From UBA7359 sp963976795 (GTDB lineage Bacteria > Pseudomonadota > Gammaproteobacteria > Eutrophobiales > Eutrophobiaceae), in assembly GCA_963976795.1 (NCBI GenBank), contig CAXBLT010000004.1, forward strand, positions 124,001-188,000: DNA of 64,000 nucleotides, read 5' to 3'. How positions within the stretch are numbered: position 1 is the first letter of the stretch; every line of letters starts with the position of its first letter. Shown here one piece after another: positions 15,981 through 26,000 of the stretch. The position numbers and the translations under genes were made by a program. The notes beneath the pieces were generated by a model, which searched no databases, had not been told where the DNA came from, and was given only the letters and a program-made list of their open reading frames with translations.

Positions 15981-16835
15981 TTACTTTACTACATTAGCGA
16001 CTTCTCGTTTGGGGGGAAGTTCGACATCAAATTCAATATTTTCTGCGCCATTGTAAACCAGGAAATGTTTGCTCTTAGCTCTGGATAGTAGCGTGATATT
16101 CATGTCACGAGCCAGATTTAATCCCATCTTGGTGATGCCTGAACGAGACAATAATACAGGGATCTCCATTTGCGCTACCTTTATAACCATTTCCGAGGTT
16201 AGTCTGCCAGTGGTATAAAATATTTTGTCGTTACCAGAGATATCTTCTAACCACATCTTGCCAGCAATAGCATCAACGGCATTGTGACGACCAACATCTT
16301 CGATGAATATTAGTGGTTCGGTATCATGGCAAAGTGCGCAACCGTGAACGGCGCCTGCATTTTTATAGACATCGTTATAGACATTCAAATTTCTTAATAA
16401 GGTATAAAGATGGGATTGTTTTATTTTTATCGATTGAATATCGAGGGCGTCTAGATGATCCATGATATCGCCGAAAACAGTGCCTTGGCCACAACCCGTT
16501 GTAACGATTCTTGGGCCTAGTTTATCTTTCCAGTCGTCGCGATTTTCGTATGTTGTGATAGCAACGGCGTTGACATCCCAATCAACTTGTATGGATTTTA
16601 TTTCAGACAGCTGTTTTATTAAGCCTTGATTCTTTAAATAACCTAAAGCAAGCATTTCAGGTTGTGTGCCCAGGGTCATTAACGTAACGATTTCAAAACT
16701 GTCAATATAGATCGTGAGCGCGCGTTCTTCCGCAACATGGAGTTCACGAGTGTTCTGATATTCATCTGTGGCGAGAACAGCTTGAGTGGGGGAGAGACCA
16801 GCTTCCGTCATATCCGGACGATAATTCCTGGACAC
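15981..16835 (-). CDS. fdhD: Formate dehydrogenase accessory sulfurtransferase FdhD
   Basis: A 284-residue protein that carries sulfur from a cysteine desulfurase to the Mo-bisMGD of formate dehydrogenase. The key Cys pair is in GAVHGCALCHD, and the binding loops GCGQGTVFGD, EDVGRHNAVDAIAG, TTGRLTSEMV and LSRSGIT are intact. It lies three bases after moaA and 59 bases before mobA, so moaA-fdhD-mobA-mobB-moeA may be one transcript. In a methylotroph this serves the last step of C1 oxidation. Confidence 0.94.
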   Translation of the reverse strand: MSRNYRPDMTEAGLSPTQAVLATDEYQNTRELHVAEERALTIYIDSFEIVTLMTLGTQPEMLALGYLKNQGLIKQLSEIKSIQVDWDVNAVAITTYENRDDWKDKLGPRIVTTGCGQGTVFGDIMDHLDALDIQSIKIKQSHLYTLLRNLNVYNDVYKNAGAVHGCALCHDTEPLIFIEDVGRHNAVDAIAGKMWLEDISGNDKIFYTTGRLTSEMVIKVAQMEIPVLLSRSGITKMGLNLARDMNITLLSRAKSKHFLVYNGAENIEFDVELPPKREVANVVK

Positions 16836-16837
16836 AG

Positions 16838-17851
16838 CTACCCTCCAGTTACATTCATATGCCGGAATATGATTGGTTTTTCCGTTAAATTGAAATCGTG
16901 CCCTTTAGGTTTGATTAGCATGGAGTCTCTAATGGTTTGTTTGAGTTTGTCCATGTCGCCCGGGTAGGTGCGGAGCGTTTTGCGCAGGTCTACAGAATGC
17001 TCCTGACCAAGACACAATAGTAATCGTCCTTCGCAAGTTAGCCTCACTCGGTTGCATAATTCACAAAAATTATGGCTGTGCGGTGAAATAAAACCAACAC
17101 GGGTGCCGGTCTCTGTTAATTTGAAATACTTTGATGGACCACCTGTTGTCTCAGTTGTTGGTACCAGAGTGAATACTTTTTCCAGATCCTTCCTGATGTC
17201 ATCACTAGAATAAAAAACCTCAGCTCGGTCATGATCACCAATAACGCCCAACGGCATTTCTTCAATAAAGCTGATATCCATACCGCGCTCACTGGCATAT
17301 CGAACCAAGTTTATGATCTCATCGTCGTTACGATTTTTTAATATAACGGCATTTAATTTTATTTTTTCAAAACCAACGGCAATCGCAGCATCAATCCCGG
17401 AGATGACGTTATTTAATTCACCGACTCGTGTAATGCGTTTAAATTTTTCTGCATCAAGAGAATCCAGGCTTATGTTGATGCGTTTAACACCGGCATCTTT
17501 TAATGGTTGGGCCAGTTTAGTTAATTGTGAACCATTTGTGGTTAATACTAGTTCATCTAGCCCGGATAATTGACCTATGCCTTCAAATAACTGAATGACG
17601 TTGCGACGAATAAGAGGCTCCCCGCCGGTAATTCGAATTTTTTTCACGCCGAGTTCGGTAAATGCCTGTGCTATTTGTGATATTTCTTCCAACGTTAAAA
17701 GTTGTGCGCGAGGCACAAACTGCATTTCATCATCCATACAATAGACGCAACGAAAATCGCAGCGGTCAGTCACTGAGATGCGGACATAATCGACAACACG
17801 GTTAAATTTATCGATTAGTACTTCTTGGTGATTATTGGTTTTAATGCTCAT
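16838..17851 (-). CDS. moaA: GTP 3',8-cyclase MoaA
   Basis: A 337-residue radical SAM enzyme that starts molybdopterin synthesis from GTP. It has the N-terminal cluster motif CDFRCVYC, the GGEPLIRR motif, and the C-terminal second cluster motif CELCNRVRLTC with a third Cys after LLL. The usual C-terminal Gly-Gly is present (VTGG at the very end). The length is normal. I saw no Moco riboswitch in the upstream 160 bases, which are AT-rich and contain two CATATG-centred repeats near 17940 and 17962. Confidence 0.95.
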   Translation of the reverse strand: MSIKTNNHQEVLIDKFNRVVDYVRISVTDRCDFRCVYCMDDEMQFVPRAQLLTLEEISQIAQAFTELGVKKIRITGGEPLIRRNVIQLFEGIGQLSGLDELVLTTNGSQLTKLAQPLKDAGVKRINISLDSLDAEKFKRITRVGELNNVISGIDAAIAVGFEKIKLNAVILKNRNDDEIINLVRYASERGMDISFIEEMPLGVIGDHDRAEVFYSSDDIRKDLEKVFTLVPTTETTGGPSKYFKLTETGTRVGFISPHSHNFCELCNRVRLTCEGRLLLCLGQEHSVDLRKTLRTYPGDMDKLKQTIRDSMLIKPKGHDFNLTEKPIIFRHMNVTGG

Positions 17852-18017
17852 TTCTTCAAGATTTAGAAAATATTGTATTTTAACGATGGTACTTTCTGAA
17901 AAGGATTATCAACAATTATAGCGTACTCGTATATTTAAACATATGTAAATACTACGATTCCATATGTGAAAAACAGTATAAAATAGAATACTGTAGGATT
18001 CTGCAACATAGTATGTG

Positions 18018-18485
18018 TCACCAGGTTTTATAGGGGTGAGTGACGAGGCAAATGTTGTAATAACGATAATCCTCTGTGACCTCTGCACCTACCCAGTTGG
18101 GTAGCGCAAAGGTTTCGTCGGCAGTGGTTAATTCTATCTCCGCGACTACTAAGCCTTCATTTTCGCCGGCAAAGACGTCAACTTCCCATACGTGTCCTTG
18201 GTGATTAACGCGATAACGCGTTTTGTTTATATAAGGGCGATCACATAATGTTGTAAGCATTTCATTTGCTTCATCTAATGGAATAGCATATTCGTATTCA
18301 CTGCGTTGAGTGCCAATGGTCATGCTTTTGATGTTGATGTTGGCAGTTTTACCATCAACTCGGATGCGAACCGAGCTTTTCTCATTGCTGCCCATATAAC
18401 CTTGTGTGATCTGAATGCCTTCATCGGCATCATGTCGCCAACCATTATTAGAGATAAGAAATTTACGTTCTATTTCGATTGCCAT
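18018..18485 (-). CDS. CYTH domain protein (inorganic triphosphatase-like)
   Basis: A 155-residue single-domain CYTH protein. It begins with the diagnostic IEIERKFLI (ExExK motif) and has the alternating charged beta strands of the triphosphate tunnel (SVRIRVDG, KTRYRV, WEVDVFAGENEGLVVAEIEL). Short bacterial members hydrolyse tripolyphosphate or have unknown phosphate substrates. It sits 13 bases after the AmpG-type permease gene and is probably co-transcribed. Confidence 0.85.
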   Translation of the reverse strand: MAIEIERKFLISNNGWRHDADEGIQITQGYMGSNEKSSVRIRVDGKTANINIKSMTIGTQRSEYEYAIPLDEANEMLTTLCDRPYINKTRYRVNHQGHVWEVDVFAGENEGLVVAEIELTTADETFALPNWVGAEVTEDYRYYNICLVTHPYKTW

Positions 18486-18498
18486 GATAAGTAATGTG

Positions 18499-20031
18499 TT
18501 ACTCGAATTTTAAATGTTTGTTAGCGAGATAAATAATGACTAAGACAGGTAGTCCCAGCAAAGATGCAAATAAAAAGAAGTTTGTATAACCCACATTTTC
18601 GACAATGGAACCGGAGTATCCTCCAATAATTTTTGGAAAGAGTGTCATTAAGGAACTGAATATTGCGTATTGCATAGCAGTAAAAGAAATATTTGTTAAT
18701 CGTGATAGAAAAGCGACAAAAGCTGCGCTAGCAATTCCGGCGGATAAATTGTCTGCGGAGATAACAAGATAAAGTAATTTAATATCATATCCTTTGACGG
18801 CTAGAAGCATAAATAACAAGTTTGTTAAAACGGTGAGTAGCGCACCTAGAAACAAGACCTTCATTACACCATGCCGTATTGATAAAATACCCCCTAAAAA
18901 ACCACCTGCGATGGTCATAAACAAGCCAAACGTTTTGACCACAGAGGCAATTTCTTTCTTACTGTATCCGAGGTCTTGAAAGAAGATGTTGGCAATCACA
19001 CCAAGAACAATATCGGATATACGATAAAGCCCAATTAAAACTAATAATAATATTGCGAGCTTAATACTGTAACGTTGAAAAAAATCGAGGACAGGTTCTA
19101 GATAACTTTCAGCGATGATTTTGTTTTCAATAAATTTAAATTTTATGAGTGTAAATACAATTGATATAAATACTCCTGTTCCAAGAAAAAGACGAAAGAA
19201 CTCAACGCAAAAATTAGATAGTGTTTTATTATTTAATATTTCTGATAGATTATTTTTCCAGGATGCAGCAAATTCAGAGCTAAGGTGAAACGAAATTACA
19301 AAGCCGATTACCGCAAGAATAAAAGTCAGAAAAAACTTAATGTATGTGACATTCGAATACTTATACTCAGTGATTCTGTTTTTTTCTGGTTCTTTTATAC
19401 ATAACGTCGTAATAATGCCGGTTAGCATTGCTACGGCCATACAACTATATGTGATTTGCCATGCATAGTAATTATATGAATTTAGTTCTGAACCCAAGGA
19501 ACCGGCAATAAACAAACTACCTGCACCAGAGAACAACATCCCGATACGATAGCCTGCTATATAGGTTGCAGACATCAGAGCTTGTAGTTCAGATGAAGCC
19601 GATTCAATCCTGTAGGCATCAATAACAATGTCCTGTGTGGCAGCAGAAAAACCAAGCATGACGCAGGCCAGAGCCATTATTTTCAGGTGCGATGTACTGT
19701 TAGCAGGATCAACAAATGCCATTGATAAGATTGAACTGATGATTGCTATTTGCGACAACAACATCCATGCACGTCGTCTGCCCAATTTATGGGTTAAAAA
19801 GGGGATAGGGAGTTTATCTGCTATAGGAGCCCAAACAAATTTGAAGGAATAGCCTAATGCCGCCCAACTAAAGAAGGTGACAGCAGATCGTTCTATACCT
19901 GCTTCTCTTAACCAAAGACCTAGAGAAGAAAATATCAATAACAACGGGATGCCGGCAGAGAAGCCAAAGAAAAGCATAGTGAGCACTCTTGGATGCAAGA
20001 ATGCCTGAAAACTGTTTTTCCAATTCCCCAT
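18499..20031 (-). CDS. ampG: AmpG-type muropeptide permease (MFS)
   Basis: A 510-residue inner-membrane protein with about 12-14 hydrophobic helices. The N-terminus has the AmpG hallmarks: FGFSAGIPLLLIFSSLGLWL, AALGYSFKFVWAPIADKL and LGRRRAWMLLSQ. AmpG imports anhydro-muropeptides released during wall turnover. The protein carries a longer central insert (about residues 220-310, two extra membrane segments and a loop) than I expect for the family. Recycling genes are not adjacent, so the substrate is inferred from family. Confidence 0.82.
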   Translation of the reverse strand: MGNWKNSFQAFLHPRVLTMLFFGFSAGIPLLLIFSSLGLWLREAGIERSAVTFFSWAALGYSFKFVWAPIADKLPIPFLTHKLGRRRAWMLLSQIAIISSILSMAFVDPANSTSHLKIMALACVMLGFSAATQDIVIDAYRIESASSELQALMSATYIAGYRIGMLFSGAGSLFIAGSLGSELNSYNYYAWQITYSCMAVAMLTGIITTLCIKEPEKNRITEYKYSNVTYIKFFLTFILAVIGFVISFHLSSEFAASWKNNLSEILNNKTLSNFCVEFFRLFLGTGVFISIVFTLIKFKFIENKIIAESYLEPVLDFFQRYSIKLAILLLVLIGLYRISDIVLGVIANIFFQDLGYSKKEIASVVKTFGLFMTIAGGFLGGILSIRHGVMKVLFLGALLTVLTNLLFMLLAVKGYDIKLLYLVISADNLSAGIASAAFVAFLSRLTNISFTAMQYAIFSSLMTLFPKIIGGYSGSIVENVGYTNFFLFASLLGLPVLVIIYLANKHLKFE

Positions 20032-20198
20032 GACAGATCGATTAGAGCGTTGTAATTATAATCAGAAGGAGGGGATTATACCATTGTAGGCTGTTTTAAA
20101 TTGAATTTTGTTTATATGCTTTATCGTAGTTTAATTATTATGAAAAACAGGTAGCAATAGATTGTTAATTCGAACTCATTTTTAAAGTTTGATGCATT

Positions 20199-20585
20199 TC
20201 ATCTATTTCTATTATTCCTTTTAAAGCGTCGTCCGTCATTAAAACCCTGTGCATAACCCTGTTGGTAGCGCCGATTATTGCTACGGCGAGAGTTAGAGTA
20301 GTTTTTCTGGTATTTATTACGGTAATAATTAGCACGATCATACGCATGTTTATTACCATGACGACTGTATAGATCGGAGAGATTATTGTATCGGCGATTT
20401 GAATAGGAATTGTTGTATTTATAATCAAGGTTATTCTGTCTTTGATAGTTTTTCTGTGGGTAGTAATTATGTTTGTAATGGCTATAAATGGGCACCCCCA
20501 GAATTATTTTTATCTCCGCCTGTGAACTCAGAGGCAATAGCATTAATATAGTAGAATAGAATATTGTTCGATAGGGTAGTGACAT
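20199..20585 (-). CDS. Secreted Asn/Arg/Tyr-rich hypothetical protein
   Basis: A 128-residue protein with a signal peptide (residues 1-24, ending LSSQA) and a mature part of very biased composition: many Asn, Tyr, Arg, Lys and Ser in patterns such as YSNRRYNN and RSNNRRYQQGYAQGFNDGRR. The start is placed at MSLPYRT because the signal peptide fits; five more codons are open upstream. It is likely basic and disordered in the periplasm or at the surface. Function unknown. Confidence 0.55.
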   Translation of the reverse strand: MSLPYRTIFYSTILMLLPLSSQAEIKIILGVPIYSHYKHNYYPQKNYQRQNNLDYKYNNSYSNRRYNNLSDLYSRHGNKHAYDRANYYRNKYQKNYSNSRRSNNRRYQQGYAQGFNDGRRFKRNNRNR

Positions 20586-20635
20586 ATCTGCCTCCAGCAA
20601 CTGGGATTTAAATGATTAGAGGTATTTAAATAGGA

Positions 20636-20923
20636 ATGGTTGCAAAAATAAATACTCCAAGGTTAGAAATCCATTACTGCACTCAGTGCCGTTTTATTCT
20701 GAGGGCAAATTGGATGGCCCAAGAACTGCTAATGACATTTGGTGAGAAGCTGGGTGAGCTTGTGCTAGTGCCCTCTACTGGTGGTGTTTTCACAGTTTTA
20801 TTGGATGGGAAAGAAATATTCTCTAGAAAAACAGAAGAAAGATTCCCTGAGTCTAAAGAGTTAAAGCAACTAATACGTGACAGGATTGAACCTGACATGT
20901 CGCTTGGGCATAGTGACAATTAA
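20636..20923 (+). CDS. SelW/Rdx family thioredoxin-like protein
   Basis: A 95-residue protein of the SelT/SelW/SelH (Rdx) family. The N-terminal redox motif is CTQC (Cys15, Cys18) after the first strand LEIHY, and the GGVFTVLLDGKEIFSRK strand and PESKELKQLIRD helix follow. Both redox positions are cysteine, so this is a non-selenium member. The role is a cytosolic thiol redox protein with no established substrate. It lies 29 bases from the PP2C fusion gene, tail to tail. Confidence 0.88.
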   Translation: MVAKINTPRLEIHYCTQCRFILRANWMAQELLMTFGEKLGELVLVPSTGGVFTVLLDGKEIFSRKTEERFPESKELKQLIRDRIEPDMSLGHSDN

Positions 20924-20951
20924 CGCTAAAAGATAAGCAATCGTAACGAAA

Positions 20952-22892
20952 TCAGGGGACTTCTCTGACAACACGGATACCTATGTGGTCATAGGCCTTA
21001 TCAGATTTGAATTTATCTCGTTTTGCACTACGTGTTGATTGTGGCGGTGTGCTATATGCTCCACCTCTAACGACACGGTAAGAACAATCTCCACCTTCCC
21101 AAACGTCGGCAGATTCTGGGGCGCCTTTGTAATTGTCATGCCAGCAGTCATGTACCCATTCTCCGACGTTGCCTGATGTGTCATAAAGACCAAATGGGTT
21201 AGCCTCGAAGCTACCTATCTTAGTTGGTTTTCGGGGATCGAGGTTAGTACCACAACCGAAGCAATGAGCGCGATTAGGTTCTTCATCATAGCCCCACCAA
21301 AAGGTGGATTTTTTACCTGCTGAAGCCATGTATTCCCATTCTGCTTCAGTTGCTAATCTATACTTCTGGCCGGTTTCTTCTGAGAGCCATTTTGTATAGT
21401 AGTAGGCATCATCCCAAGAGATAAAGATAACAGGATGCGTTTCTCTGTCTAGATAAAGCGAATCTGGTATTTTTTTACCTTCTGCTTTGGCAAAAAGGTC
21501 ATATTGCGCAAAGGTGATTTCATATTGGCTGGCAGCAAATTGTCTTACAGAGACATCATGCCGCGGTCGTTCATTTGAATTTTTGGAACTAGTGCTACCC
21601 ATGGCGAATTTGCCCGCGGGAATGACGATCATTAGCGGACCCTTGCCACCGGATTTCAAGTTGTCTTGAATTGTCTTGCCAACAACAGTCGTGGTCTTCT
21701 CTGGTTTTGGTTCGATAACTGGCGCTACGGGTTCTTCAATGACAGCCTCTGGTTCTGAGGCGGCTAAAGATGTTTCATCCTCTTCATCAACAATGGCTTC
21801 TTCTATGACTTGCTCATCAACGGCTTCAACTTCAGTTTTTACAACGGCTGGTTCAGGTTGTTGTGCTGGTTTTTCCCCCATCATAGTGAAGGCTACACCG
21901 CCAATAATCAGAATAACTGCGGCGGCTATGCCAATCATCATGCCCGTTTTGCTTTTGGGTTTCTCAGCAAAGCTATCTGTTTCAGGTTCGACAAAAGCAG
22001 GCTGCCCTGTCTGTTGCTGTGGTTCTGGCGCTGGTTCTGGCTCCACTTCTTCCGTTGAGACATCGGCGACAGACATTTCTGCAGTCGATTCGAGTACATC
22101 TTCAGTTACAGTTTCCGCTGGTGCTGCTTCCGCAGTGTCTTTTACGTTTACAACAACAGCAGTGGTATTGTCCTGACGCGGCATATTGGCTTCTTCAACT
22201 GCTGTCATTAACGCATCAGCGCATTCCTTAGTGGCTTCAGACCATTCAGAATATTGAATAATCTTACCGGCGCTTAGGGTATCAAGCCCGTCACTGCATA
22301 AAATAATTCGGTCACCGGCCTGAAGTTCGAAAGGGTTGGCAGGGACATCTATTTCATTGATGTCTTCGCCAGTAATGGCACTCATCAACATATTGCGGGA
22401 TAGGCCCGGTTCTGGTTCTACCGGTGTGCCGTCAGCTTCCATTCTGTCGAGAAAACCACCATAGCTATGGTCAGCATTCTTTTTTGTTAATTCTCTATCT
22501 CGAACAAGATAGCAATGACTATCGCCAACGCTAGCCCACCACATTTTTCCATCTTCAAGAATGGCAGCCACCATGGTGCAACCCATGCCCGCGAGGGCTG
22601 GTGTTTCTGCTACGGTTTCCTTAATGGAGTTGTTGGCTTTGACTACAGATTGTTCGAGAATCTCAGACGGGTTTTCAGTTGGGTAGTTTGCGGATACATG
22701 TTTGTTAAAGGCTTGTACAGCCATATTACTGGCGACGTTGCCCGCTGCGTGGCCACCCATGCCATCGGCAATAACAACGAGAGCGCTAGGTCTGCCATTA
22801 GCATCAGTCAGGTGGGTGATAAGGAATGCATCTTCTTGATAGTCTCTTGCGCCATCAATTTGTGAACCGGCTAATTCAAATTCAAGTGCCAT
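20952..22892 (-). CDS. PP2C phosphatase - transmembrane - SUMF1-like fusion protein
   Basis: A 646-residue three-part protein. Residues 1-250 are a complete PP2C Ser/Thr phosphatase: DYQEDAFL, IADGMGGHAAGN (Asp43), ASVGDSHCYL, LCSDGLDTL and RQDNTTAVV. Residues 251-315 are an acidic Pro/Glu linker. A single membrane helix lies at 317-338. A second acidic linker (339-415) leads to a SUMF1/FGE-type domain at about 418-646 (VIPAGKFAMGS, EAEWEYMASAGK, SGNVGEWVHDCW, VVRGGAY). The two catalytic cysteines of true formylglycine enzymes appear as Thr615 and Thr620, so the domain probably binds rather than oxidises. Predicted topology: phosphatase inside, SUMF1 in the periplasm. Confidence 0.87.
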   Translation of the reverse strand: MALEFELAGSQIDGARDYQEDAFLITHLTDANGRPSALVVIADGMGGHAAGNVASNMAVQAFNKHVSANYPTENPSEILEQSVVKANNSIKETVAETPALAGMGCTMVAAILEDGKMWWASVGDSHCYLVRDRELTKKNADHSYGGFLDRMEADGTPVEPEPGLSRNMLMSAITGEDINEIDVPANPFELQAGDRIILCSDGLDTLSAGKIIQYSEWSEATKECADALMTAVEEANMPRQDNTTAVVVNVKDTAEAAPAETVTEDVLESTAEMSVADVSTEEVEPEPAPEPQQQTGQPAFVEPETDSFAEKPKSKTGMMIGIAAAVILIIGGVAFTMMGEKPAQQPEPAVVKTEVEAVDEQVIEEAIVDEEDETSLAASEPEAVIEEPVAPVIEPKPEKTTTVVGKTIQDNLKSGGKGPLMIVIPAGKFAMGSTSSKNSNERPRHDVSVRQFAASQYEITFAQYDLFAKAEGKKIPDSLYLDRETHPVIFISWDDAYYYTKWLSEETGQKYRLATEAEWEYMASAGKKSTFWWGYDEEPNRAHCFGCGTNLDPRKPTKIGSFEANPFGLYDTSGNVGEWVHDCWHDNYKGAPESADVWEGGDCSYRVVRGGAYSTPPQSTRSAKRDKFKSDKAYDHIGIRVVREVP

Positions 22893-23080
22893 ACGCTAAG
22901 AAAACCCCATTCGTGAAAAGTAATATAATCAATTTTATCGTTTATTATTTGTAGTACTTAACGCAGAAAATACTGTCTGGATTAATTTAATATTTTATGT
23001 TTGATTATCCTACCAGTCCATCAATAAATTACAAATAAATACTTGATTCGAGTCAATAAATTGGGATTAGTTTTATATTA

Positions 23081-26000
23081 ATGCATAGTCTTAATATTGC
23101 TGTAAAAGACATGAATAGGAAAGGCATGACATCGTTAGAATTAAAAAATATCTATGACCGTTTATCAGAAGCGCGTTCTTCAGAACAGTTTCGTTTAAAA
23201 CGTGACTTTAATTGTTTAAAAAATATCAACAATGAGAATAAAGCTGAATGGGAAGCCTTAAAACGAAACATAGAATTATCAGTCAAGAGCAAAGCAGATA
23301 GAGTAAATCGTCTCCCGGAATGTAATTTTGATGATAATTTACCGATAAATCAGCATGTTGATGAAATATCTGATGCCATTTTAAATAATCCCGTTACGAT
23401 TATTTGCGGGGAAACAGGATCGGGTAAAACAACCCAGTTGCCAAAGTTATGTCTCAAGTTGGGACGTGGGATCGGAGGTGTTATTGGACATACGCAACCG
23501 AGGCGACTAGCCGCAAAAACGGTCGCGGTGCGAATTGCTGAAGAACTGGGAAGCGAGTTAGGCGATGCTGTTGGCTATAAGATCAGACATCAGGATGTAA
23601 CTAACAAGCATTCTTACATCAAGTTGATGACTGACGGTATCTTACTTGCTGAATTACAGCAGGATCGATATTTAAATCAATACGATACATTGATTATCGA
23701 TGAGGCTCATGAGCGTAGTCTTAATATTGATTTTATTCTGGGTTATATAAAACAACTTTTGCCAAAAAGACCTGATCTCAAGGTCATTATTACCTCCGCT
23801 ACAATTGACGTTACTCGTTTTTCTGAACATTTCGATAATGCACCCATTATTGAAGTCTCTGGTAGAACTTGGCCGGTTGATGTTTTGTATCGACCAGTTG
23901 AAATCAGTAATGAAGATGAAGACCCAATCAGTAGGGAAGAAATTATCTTACAAGCAATTCGAGAGCTTACCTCATATGATATGGGCGATATCCTGATCTT
24001 CATGGAAGGGGAAGGAGAAATTCATGAGACTGATAAGTTTCTCCGCAAACAAAACTTACGCGATACAGATATTTTACCGCTATATGCTCGGCTCAGTTCC
24101 TCGAGACAAAATAAGATCTTTGCGCCACATAAACGCCGCCATATCGTGTTGGCAACTAATATTGCAGAAACATCACTGACCATCCCCGGGATACGCTATG
24201 TCATCGATACCGGTATGGCGCGCATCAGTCGTTATAGTTATCGCAGTAAGGTACAGCGTCTGCCAATAGAAAGGGTCTCTATGGCGGCAGCCAATCAACG
24301 CAAGGGTCGCTGTGGCAGAACTAGTGAAGGGATATGCATTCGTTTGTATAGTGAAGAAGACTTTTCTTCACGCGGGGAATACACAGAGCCTGAGATCCTG
24401 CGTACCAACCTGGCATCAGTGATCTTACAGATGAAGGCATTAAAGATTGGAAATATAGAAAAATATCCATTTATCAATCCCCCTGACAAGAAATTTATCA
24501 ACGACGGGATGCGCTTATTGCGCGAGATTAACGCCCTGGATAAGGAAGAAAAATTAACACCGGTGGGTAGAAAGTTGGTGCGGTTTCCGCTAGACCCGAG
24601 GCATGCAAGAATATTATTGGCAGCGCATGATTTTCATTGCGTGCATGAGATATTAATTATCGTCAGTGCATTAAGTATACAAGATCCTAGAGAACGACCG
24701 ATAGATAAAAAACAAAAGGCGGATACATCGCATCAACAATTTAGCGATGATGACTCAGACTTTCTGTGGTTTCTAAATCTATGGGGTTTTTATCAAAAAC
24801 AAATCAAACAACTCTCACAGAATAAGCTAAGAAAATTGTGTCAAACCAACTTCTTGTCTTATACGAAGATGAGAGAATGGATTGATATCCATAGACAGTT
24901 GCGTCACGTGTGTACGGAGATGGGTTTATTGTTGAATACAGAGCCTGCTAGTTATCAAAATATACATTGTGCAATCTTGAGTGGCATGTCGAGTCATGTC
25001 GCGTTCTTGTCTGACAAACATGAATATACCGGGGCTCGTGATATTAAACTAAACCTGTTTCCCGCATCGGGGCAGTTTCATAAAAAACCAAAGTGGGTTG
25101 TTGCGGCTGACTTGGTTGAGACCACTCGATTATATGCCCGAAATGTAGCACTCATTGATTCCGCATGGTTGATTAGTGTGGCAAAGCATTTATTGAAACG
25201 CAGCTATTCAGATGCGCATTGGGATAGCAAAAGTTCTCGTGTCGTTGCCTTAGAGAAGATTAGCTTATATGGCATGAACCTGGTTTCAGGCAAAAGAATT
25301 AATTACGGTGCTATTAACCCGGTTGAATCTAAAGCCTTGTTTATCAGAAACGCATTGGTAGAGGGTGATTTAGAGTCGAGTGCAAAATTCTTCAAACACA
25401 ACAATCAATTAATAGCGGAAGTCAGACATTTGGAAGTAAAGTCACGGCGCCCTGATATTCTGAATGAAGGAGCAGTCTATAAGTTTTATAGCAAAGCATT
25501 GCCAGCCCATGTTTATGACGGACAATCATTTGCTGCATGGGTCAAGCAACTTAACAAAGAACAAAAACAAACTTTATATCTAACGAATGATTTAATCATA
25601 AATCGTGAGATTGATGATATTACGGAAATGACGTACCCGGATAATATCAAGTTTAATGGAATGCAATTGCCGCTTGAATACAAGTTCCTGCCTGGCACTA
25701 AAGAAGATGGAATAAGTGTTGATGTTCCGATTGAGGTATTAAATCAATTCGATCAACACCACATGGATTACCTGGTGCCGGGCCTGATAGAAGAAAAGGT
25801 TATCTTGTTATTAAAGTCATTACCAAAGCCTATTCGCAAGACATTAGTGCCGATTCCGGAAACGGCAACGGAATGTGTAAATAATATTAAAAATCATTCG
25901 ATCTCATTAAAACAAAATCTGATTGCATATTTATTCAAAACGCGAGCAGTAGATATCGCAATCAACGATTTTACAGAGGGCGCTTTACCCGAGCACCTCA

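Noticed and set aside
17852..18017. Possible Moco riboswitch before moaA
   Set aside because: The region is AT-rich and lacks the conserved GC-rich stems of the Moco riboswitch; only two CATATG repeats are visible.
20636..20923. Selenoprotein candidate (SelW family)
   Set aside because: Both redox positions are Cys codons and no in-frame TGA or SECIS-like need is present.
21676..22176. Long open frame opposite the PP2C-SUMF1 gene
   Set aside because: It is the mirror of the Glu/Pro/Ala-rich linker codons; its Ser/Thr/Ala/Val composition is an artefact, and it has no ribosome site.
20952..22892. Type VI secretion phosphatase or sulfatase-activating enzyme
   Set aside because: No T6SS or sulfatase genes lie nearby, and the FGE cysteines are absent.
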